A stretch of 64,000 nucleotides of DNA from Silene latifolia (lineage: Eukaryota > Streptophyta > Magnoliopsida > Caryophyllales > Caryophyllaceae): the NCBI RefSeq assembly GCF_048544455.1, contig NC_133538.1, forward strand, positions 20,177,969-20,241,968. The letters run 5' to 3'. Position numbers and translations under genes: made by a program. A model generated the notes under the pieces. The model saw nothing but the letters and a program-made list of their open reading frames with translations. It did not search any database and was not told where the DNA came from. Within the stretch, counting starts at the first letter, position 1. Each line of letters opens with the position of its first letter. Shown piece by piece: positions 57,781-64,000 of this stretch.

Positions 57781-58688
57781 TGACGTAACAATATTTGTGA
57801 AAACTTGTAACTTCTTTTTAATTATGTAGCCAACAAACAACTCTTGGATGCAAACAATCTATCAATGCTGTTTGATTGTAATTTAACAGTCTTCATATTT
57901 TCTTTAACGTCATTTTACACTCTGTGGCTTAAAGTTCCACATTATATGGCTAAAAGTTACACTAACACTGCTTGAAGTTACACAGTCGAAATACTTAAAA
58001 CGTACATTTTTTGTAACTTCAAGCGACATTTACTGTAACTTCAGTCGTATATTGTGTAACTTTAGGGTTAGTTTATTATCATTTTATAAAGTTAAAAAGT
58101 TTAAGCCCTAAAGTTACACTAATATTGCTTGCAGTTAAACAGCCTGAAATACTTGAAAATTATAATATGTGTAACTTCAGTCGTAAATTGTGTAATTTTA
58201 CTTGTTAGTGTATTGTCATTCTATAAAGTTACAAAGTTACACTATGTGTAACTTCTGTCATATATTGTGTAACTTTAGGGTTAGTGTATTATCATTTTAC
58301 AAAGTTACAAAGTTTAAGTCTAAAGTTACACTAATATCGCATGCAGTTACACAGCCTGAAATACTTGAAAGTTATACTCTGTGTAACTTCAGTCCACATT
58401 GTGTGTAAGTTCAGTCGTAAATTGTGTAATTTTATTTGTTAGTATATTATCATTCTATAAGGTTACAAAGTTTAAGCCTTAGAGTTACACTAAGATAGCT
58501 TTAATTTACACAGCTTGAAATACTTGAAATTTCTACTTTGTGTAACTTCAATCCACATATTGTGTAACTTCAGTCGTAAATTGTGTAACTTTAACACCAC
58601 TTGAACTTCATTCCAAATTGCAATGACAATGAAAAATTCAACCAATGGAATAAAAACTTAATAACCATTCTTAATCATAGTTTATTTG
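57781..58688 (+). repeat. Non-coding 3' region of the Ulp1-like gene rich in TGTGTAACTTCAG words
   Basis: At least fifteen variants of TGTGTAACTTCAGT, and the reverse form AAAGTTACACTAA, occur between 57900 and 58610. Longer imperfect repeats around AAGTTTAAGYCTAAAGTTAC start at 58097, 58310 and 58468. The same words fill the introns at 6050-6150, 42810-42860 and 44410-45100. Confidence 0.75.
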
Positions 58689-59110
58689 AAAAATAAAATA
58701 AAAAAAGCTTTAACAATTACACAAGCCTCAATTATAAAAACAACCCTAAATACCGATGTGATTACCAGAGGTCTAGCCTGGAGAGGTAGATCTCTTTTGA
58801 GGAAGAAGATCATCCTAGCAGCCCTTGCTAGTCTTGTATATTTCATCTGGGAAGGGAGGAACAAGTGTAGAGTTGAGGCCATGGTACCACACCCTGCTAA
58901 TATAAAGAAGACACTCCGTGAATGCATTAGAGGGCGGCTCTCTAACTTGTGTATAGACAGGATTAAGAGTATGGATATTGAGTGGGTTAAGAGAGTTGAA
59001 TTGATATAGATTTCGTTTGTTTATGAATATGTAATATATTATATGGTTTATGGGCTGAATTTTTTATTCTAATGAGAATTTTCACATTCCCACAAAAATA
59101 AAATAAAAAA
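58689..59110 (+). mobile_element. 5'-truncated LINE tail 1
   Basis: An open frame to 59007 includes LVYFIWEGRNKCRVEA, typical of the C terminus of plant LINE reverse transcriptases after the zinc-binding domain. A 3' UTR follows and ends near 59093. AAAAATAAAATAAAAAA occurs at 58689-58705 and 59094-59110, either as a 17-bp target duplication or as A-rich tail. Only about 0.4 kb of the element remains. Confidence 0.75.
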
Positions 59111-59116
59111 TAACCC

Positions 59117-61467
59117 TAAATCAATCAACTACTCCGAGTCGTCATCTTCTTCTTCCTCATTATCGTCCTCCTTTGAAGACGATTCAAATGATGACGGTGG
59201 ACGCTCTGCACACAGATTAGGGAAGTTTCTCTTGTCGTGGTATGCCATTTGCTTAAAGTTATTGCACATGCGTTTCGTTTAGTAGCTTTGGCAACGACTT
59301 TTGTCTTACTAGACAACATTCTTTTCTCGCTCCCCTTGTTTTTCTCATGTTTAGGATGCAAAATTGTTATCTCTTCACTGGCCGTACAACCAAGTACCTG
59401 TTCAATTTCTTGTTGCTTAGTCAATTCCTCGCCTAACAGTAATAGCTTGATTCTAAAATCCAGAACTAAACTACACAAACTCTCAATATCATCCTTACTT
59501 CGACCCCTTCGTAAACCAACTGTTTCATGTACTTCGGACCACCATTTTTTCATCTCAACCTATCTTACGTCAACAATATCCTTGTTATCACAGGTGACGC
59601 AGACTGCATCTTTTGTCCATCTTTGAGCCATGTAACAATCGGGTATTGATTGTACACCATTACTTAAATAAATGAAAATAATATGTCTCCCAGATGGATC
59701 CAATTGGTACTGAAGGAAAATATGCCAAACCAAAGCAACTTTCGAGGAGGCATACCATCAACAAATGTGGACATTTCAGAAGGGTCATGAGTACATAGTG
59801 GCAAAGGGGTATGCATATCTAAGAGATAAAGGGGAGAAAGTTTCTTGGTCAAAATTCATCTGGAATAAGTGGACTACTCTTAAACATGGCATGATTTTTT
59901 GGTTGTATCATCACAACAGTCTCAACATAAATAAAAAGCTACACAGATTGGCATTATTGATACTGATGTGTGCTGCCTATGTGGTAATGATACTGAAGAT
60001 CTAGAGCATCTATTTTTTACTTTTATCTACAGTCAAAACACTCTAAAAATTCTTGAGAGATGGCTCAAAGTGAGTTTACCTATTCACGATATCCTAAATT
60101 GGCGATTGAAGATAAGAGGAACTAATTGGAAGCAATGCCTGATTAACTCGACATTGAATGCGTGTATCTATTTTATCTGGCGGTAGCGGAACTAGTGCAG
60201 ACATGAGTTTGTTCTTCTTCGTCTTGAAAAGCTTGCCAAACACATAAATGATGAAGTAAGAGCACGGTTCAGCAATCTTACTTCGTGATGTCCGATTGGA
60301 TCTTGTTTGTAGATGAGGAGTTGTGTCTCCATTGATGGAGATGAAGATCTCCCTGGATTTGTTGACCCCTGATTTTTGTTGTAATAGAAATCTAGGGTTT
60401 GTTTGCTGGGTTAGTGTTTGTTGGTTGGTGTTTGTAGATTAGATTCCGTTTTGGGGATGATTGGGTAGCTATGTATGGGATATCGGGTCCACTCGTGTCA
60501 ATCGGGTTTGGGCTTAGTCCGATGGCCTACTATTTGGCCAATGCTTGTATTTTGTAACGGTTTTCGTTCTTAATATAATTTCTTACATTTCACAAAAAAA
60601 AAAAGAAAATAATATGTCTACACAGGACTCCTGTTCTTTAGAACTTTCTATACATGCAAGTTGCCTCATGTATTCCGTTGTTGCCACACAACCAAACCAA
60701 AGAAAAAAATAGAAAAGTAAATATCGTCATCAACTAAAACTAAATATTATGCAACTGAAGCATCCTTGAAGTTTAACTTCAGTATAATAATGATTTTAAT
60801 ACTAAATTTTTTTATATTTAAAATAGTAGCCATAGTCGATTAAATACCTGAGTTGTACTGAATGTCAAAAACTTTTCCCCTCAAGCCATCTTTTAGCTTA
60901 GTGAGCTCTACTTCATTCCCCTCAGTGAAACCCCATACACTAAGTCCATTCGTTGATAAATTTACCTCTTCTTGGAATTCATCAAACACCACATGTGTGT
61001 ACACTTTTGCCCCGTGATTTTCGATAGGAAACTGAGTTAATAATTTTGGTGATGTATGTATGTTGCCATTGTTAAGTTTCTATTGAGTATATCTTTGTTG
61101 CTCGATAGCACTTTCAAACCGCATCCAAAACTTAACTAACGTACCAGAATTGTTCTCAAATTTTTTAAAGAAACTGTTTTCACTCTCGGATCTTTGTGTC
61201 GTTCTCATAACGCTGCCTATTTTCACGTCCCTACAATGGGCCATCACCCACTACCTTCTTTTCTGGTACGCTTCCTAAAACCAGTCAGCATCTGTACCAA
61301 CCCCATGTTCCAGCATAATCTCACCCCAACGACCGTCGAATCGATATGCTTCAAGTTCGTCATCTCACACTATGACATTCAAATTCTTTATAAAATCAGG
61401 ACAATCTTTCGTGGTACTCCTGTACTTGGCTGCAACCTTGTTCATTATATGCCACATGCAGAGTCAG
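59117..61467 (-). pseudogene. FAR1-type (MULE) transposase pseudogene, 3' half
   Basis: FAR1/FRS proteins derive from Mutator-like transposases. On the - strand from 61467 leftward: a frame with YRFDGRWGEIMLEHGV, DADWF then a stop, RDVKIGSVMRTTQRSESENSF (a hallmark of the end of the MULE transposase domain; here QRSESENSFF is decisive) and FEKFENN-like helices. At 60850-60960 VELTKLKDGLRGKVFDI precedes an intron donor GTATTT. After LINE tail 2, the C-terminal part (59117-59673) has LGCTASEEITILHPKHEKNK and a basic region with a degenerate cysteine motif, then a glutamate/aspartate tail. Stops and frameshifts are frequent. The N-terminal half is cut off by chromovirus E at 61468. It converges with the Ulp1-like gene, and both are likely genes of one giant MULE. 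Confidence 0.75.
59689..60604 (+). mobile_element. 5'-truncated LINE tail 2 with 15-bp target duplication
   Basis: GAAAATAATATGTCT occurs exactly at 59674-59688 and 60605-60619. Inside, the frame gives KVSWSKFIWNKWTTLKHGMI and, after a frameshift near 59965, VCCLCGNDTEDLEHLFF, the zinc-binding domain (C-X2-C...H) of LINE reverse transcriptases; then CIYFIWR and a stop. A 3' UTR follows with ATTTCACAAAAAAAAAAG at the end. It is inserted into the FAR1-type pseudogene. Confidence 0.88.
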
Positions 61468-62276
61468 TGTAATACCCCTCCCTTCTAAGTGATCCACTCG
61501 ATCGAGCGTTAGGGAACACATGATCGAGTGCCCCACTACTCGACCGAGTAGGCTGACCGAGTGAGTTGAGAAATCCGAGACTGAGGTGATCAAACTTGGC
61601 CAAGTGATGTGTACACTCGACCGAGTGCGATCCACTCGATAGAGTGCCCTTGCCACTCAACCGTGTAAACCAGGTTCAGCCCAGACTTTCTACGCGGGCC
61701 TATATTCCGTGTTGGGCTTGATATATAAGACCTATGAACATTGTTTCCTTCATTTCTAAACTCTAAAAACATCTCTCTAAACCTCTCCCACTTCTCTCTA
61801 CATCCCTTCATCCTCAAATCCTAGATCTTGTGGATTATTGAGTGACGATTTCTATTTAGGTTTTATGTAATCAATTGTAATGTTGAAACTAACCTTTTAT
61901 GTTTTCAAAACTATGGTGAACCACATGATATTTCTGGTCATGTGGGGAGTAGGTGTTTAACAGGTGTGCTTATTTGTGATGATGCATGAAGGCTTAGGGG
62001 CGCGTTTCACTTAGCAAGTCTCACCCTTTATTTATATTAGCTTGAGATATTGAACATTTGGTTGTGTATTTTATTGGGTCCTAAGGCAACATTTTGAATT
62101 TGTATAACTTAATTATGGCATTTAACTATGCCCCTTTAACTATACACTTATTTATGTTATGAATGTGTTACCTTTACCTTATATTGTTTCCATTTCCTTG
62201 GCAAACTAAGACGTGTAACACTCCCAATCATTGGGATTGCCTAGCCAAAAGCTTCCCGGTGTTTGGGGGTGTTACA
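61468..62276 (+). repeat. 5' LTR of chromovirus E
   Basis: Starts TGTAATACCCCTCCC and ends GGGGGTGTTACA (809 bp), directly followed by a tRNA-Met primer site. It contains a CTCGATCGAG-type array at 61499-61663 and a TATATAAGACC sequence (61721-61731) as a likely TATA box. The 3' LTR is outside the window. It is inserted in the FAR1-type pseudogene. Confidence 0.85.
61499..61663. repeat. ACTCGRYCGAGT array in the LTR of chromovirus E
   Basis: Cores start at 61499 (CGATCG), 61521 (TGATCG), 61541 (CGACCG), 61597 (TGGCCA in ACTTGGCCAAGT), 61618 (CGACCG), 61637 (CGATAG) and 61658 (CAACCG). Steps are 22, 20, 56, 21, 19 and 21 bp. An extra TGACCG at 61554 is out of register. Confidence 0.8.
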
Positions 62277-62279
62277 AAG

Positions 62280-62291
62280 TGGTATCAGAGC
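62280..62291 (+). other. Primer binding site of chromovirus E (tRNA-Met)
   Basis: TGGTATCAGAGC, three bases after the LTR, complementary to the 3' end of initiator tRNA-Met, as usual for Tekay-type chromoviruses. Confidence 0.92.
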
Positions 62292-63174
62292 AACGGTTTT
62301 GGAACCTTAACCAATGAACCCAATGAACTTAGAAGAGTCTAAATAAAACGAACCCAGAGAAATATTGTTAGGTTCTATCGCAATGATTTAGGAGACGTCC
62401 TAGAATCGCACCATTTCCCTTCCAATCTTGATCTGGTCACAACGTGGGAAAGAGAGTGAATGGGGTAGAGTGTATGTAATTAATGTGTGACATGGATATT
62501 ACGTGTGTATGCTTGATGTGTAGGGTGCATGAAGTTCACATGAGTGCTAACCTATGGCTTTCAAGAGTAATGATGGCGAATAATGTACATGGTAATGTGA
62601 CATGTTTTGATGGGATAGTATGTGAAGTAGAAGTTTGAAAGGAACAATCTATGCTTTACATGTGACAATTTTAACCATGCGTGTTGATGTGAAGTAGAAC
62701 CGTATGATTTATTTACGTTTGTACACATAGAAACATGTGAAGTAGGACCTAATTGCCTGCTATGATGATGTTTACATGTATACAGGAACCGGGGAGCATG
62801 ACTCGATCGATGGTGTCATGGGACTTGGCCGAGTAGGAGGCACTCGGCCGAATGGACTTGACCCTCAGCCGAGTAGGGTCATTGCCAGAGTTGGGGACAA
62901 ATTTTGGGAATAGGGAACTCGGCCGAATGAAGCCAACACTCGACCGAGTGGAGTGTTACTCGACAAAGTGGAAGTTCCACTCGACCGAGTGGCACATGAC
63001 CAGCATGAGGGTGAATCATGGATACCGGGCACTTGGCCGATTTGAACCAGTACTCGACTGAGTGGTGCCCTAATCGACCGAGTATCCCTGGATACTCGAC
63101 CGAGTTTTTCCTGTAGGCAACCTTTATAGTTTAATATAGCTATGGGGACATGTTGCTTACGTTTATCTTCTCAG
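62292..63174 (+). other. 5' leader of chromovirus E
   Basis: Non-coding stretch between primer site and gag start. Its right third carries a palindrome array (62804-63102). The open frame at 62852-63061 is a by-product of the array (repeated TEW and LGR). Confidence 0.75.
62804..63102. repeat. ACTCGRYCGAGT array in the leader of chromovirus E
   Basis: Cores start at 62804, 62826, 62845, 62866, 62920, 62941, 62961, 62982, 63034, 63055, 63075 and 63097. Steps are 22, 19, 21, 54, 21, 20, 21, 52, 21, 20 and 22 bp: three groups of four sites about 21 bp apart, separated by about 53 bp. Core sequences vary among CGATCG, CGGCCG, TGGCCG and CGACCG. Confidence 0.9.
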
Positions 63175-63248
63175 ATGCCGAGAAGAAGAGTAAACGGTCC
63201 ACCTAGAGCCACTTTGTTGACGGAGGAAGAAATCGAGAACCTCATAAC
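63175..63248 (+). pseudogene. Start of chromovirus E gag, cut by LTR F
   Basis: ATG at 63175 begins MPRRRVNGPPRATLLTEEEI, the short basic start usual for Tekay-type gag. After about 24 codons the frame runs into the LTR of element F, whose TGTAATACC start lies at 63249. The rest of the gene may continue beyond the window. Confidence 0.65.
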
Positions 63249-64000
63249 TGTAATACCCTGATATTTTATATTCATAGTTGCATAATTTGGAAGTAACTCA
63301 TGAGTATATAGGTTATGGGAATTGTGTATGAGTCTTTGTATATCACGTCATGAATTTAGTTGGGTGTTTATAAGTCAGTCTAGCAAGGTTATAAGTTCGG
63401 CCTAGCAAAATAGCATGTTGTGTCTACCGACTTGAGCTTTGGCAAAAGATATTTTGCACGACACAGTGGCATTGTTATGTATAGGAGGAAGTGATGTTAG
63501 TCCACCAATAGGGGGCCATAGAATGACCTGGGGTGATGTCGGTCGACCAGGGAAGGGGTTGCAGGACGACTTGGTTGGTGTGTCGATCGACTAGAAGTGG
63601 GCCGTCGATCGACATGCACACGGGTGACTAAGTTTGGTTAGACGCATAACCTATTTCTTATATAATTATTTTTACGACGTCATTTCTCTATCCTCTTTGT
63701 CAGTTTCAAAATACAAAACACACCCACACATAAACCCTACTTTAATTGAGAGAAGGAGAAATAAGAAAGGTAGCAAGTATAATTCCTAGATCGTCTAGCA
63801 ATTTAATCTCATAATCATCGTAAGTAATTTTTTATCATTCTTAATCTATGTAATCGATATTTTTATCGTAACTTGACATAGTTATGCCCTAATCACCGAA
63901 TTATAGTTATTGATTAAATGGGGTTTAGGGTGCTTGATTAATTAATGGAATTATACCGTCTAGAAGTTGACTGTATGTATTGTGTTTCGTAATTAGGGCA
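63249..64000 (+). mobile_element. Element F: LTR inserted in chromovirus E, running off the right edge
   Basis: Begins TGTAATACCCTGATATT, the same TGTAATAC start as the LTRs of C and E but otherwise unlike E's LTR. Contains GTCGATCGAC-type sites with cores at 63540, 63584 and 63606. The far end, primer site and target duplication lie outside the window. Confidence 0.65.

Noticed and set aside
62852..63061. Open frame with repeated TEW and LGR
   Set aside because: Made by the palindrome array in the chromovirus E leader; it lies upstream of the gag start and has no family match.

Overview
This window is plant nuclear DNA made almost entirely of transposable elements, mostly nested in one another. 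The element types (Athila-type Ty3/gypsy with tRNA-Asp primer sites, Tekay-like chromoviruses, a gag-only Ty1/copia element, LINE tails, a FAR1-type transposase, an Ulp1-like protease gene) point to a dicot. Caryophyllales is my guess from the general look of the repeats, but nothing here proves it. I found no intact host gene; every coding region I recognise belongs to a mobile element or is broken.

Layout. 1-5069: a partial LTR, a tRNA-Ile-like pseudogene, two blocks of a 44-bp minisatellite, a solo copia LTR with a target duplication, one exon of an unrecognised gene and a (TA)n tract. 5070-61467: the remains of one very large gene-bearing element, probably Mutator-like. On the + strand it has a multi-exon gene with an N-terminal plant-mobile-type domain and two tandem Ulp1-like cysteine protease domains. 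On the - strand, converging with it, is a FAR1-type transposase pseudogene. This host has been split by at least seven later insertions: Athila element A (7469-29865), which contains chromovirus fragment C, which contains copia element D; Athila element B (30637-41468, - strand); a fold-back element (45118-55511) that contains the LARD-like element H (45621-55455); solo LTR I (56152-57558); and two LINE tails. From 61468 chromovirus E begins, and it is cut at 63249 by another LTR (F).

Relative ages follow from nesting and LTR divergence. H is youngest: its two 3.84-kb LTRs differ at only about 25 places by eye. D is about 3% diverged. A and B are older and full of stops and frameshifts. A and B both keep gag-protease and an ATHILA ORF-1-like third ORF but lack reverse transcriptase, RNase H and integrase. 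D keeps only gag and H has no ORF, so all four must have moved using enzymes from other elements.

The most striking signal that standard annotation does not explain is a set of short GC-containing palindromic motifs arranged in regular register. In element B the motif ACTCGATCGAGT recurs at spacings alternating about 21 and 30 bp (51-52 bp per pair) in the LTRs, in the protease-ORF3 spacer and inside the gag-protease coding region. Element A has a different motif (CCCGGGCGGG) at 21, 21, 43 and 21 bp. Chromovirus E has ACTCGRYCGAGT at about 21 and 53 bp, and F and solo LTR I have related sites about 20-22 bp apart. The spacings are close to whole helical turns, so the sites would lie on one face of the DNA. 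I propose these are binding arrays for a dimeric host or element protein, shared by convergence or exchange across unrelated LTR families.
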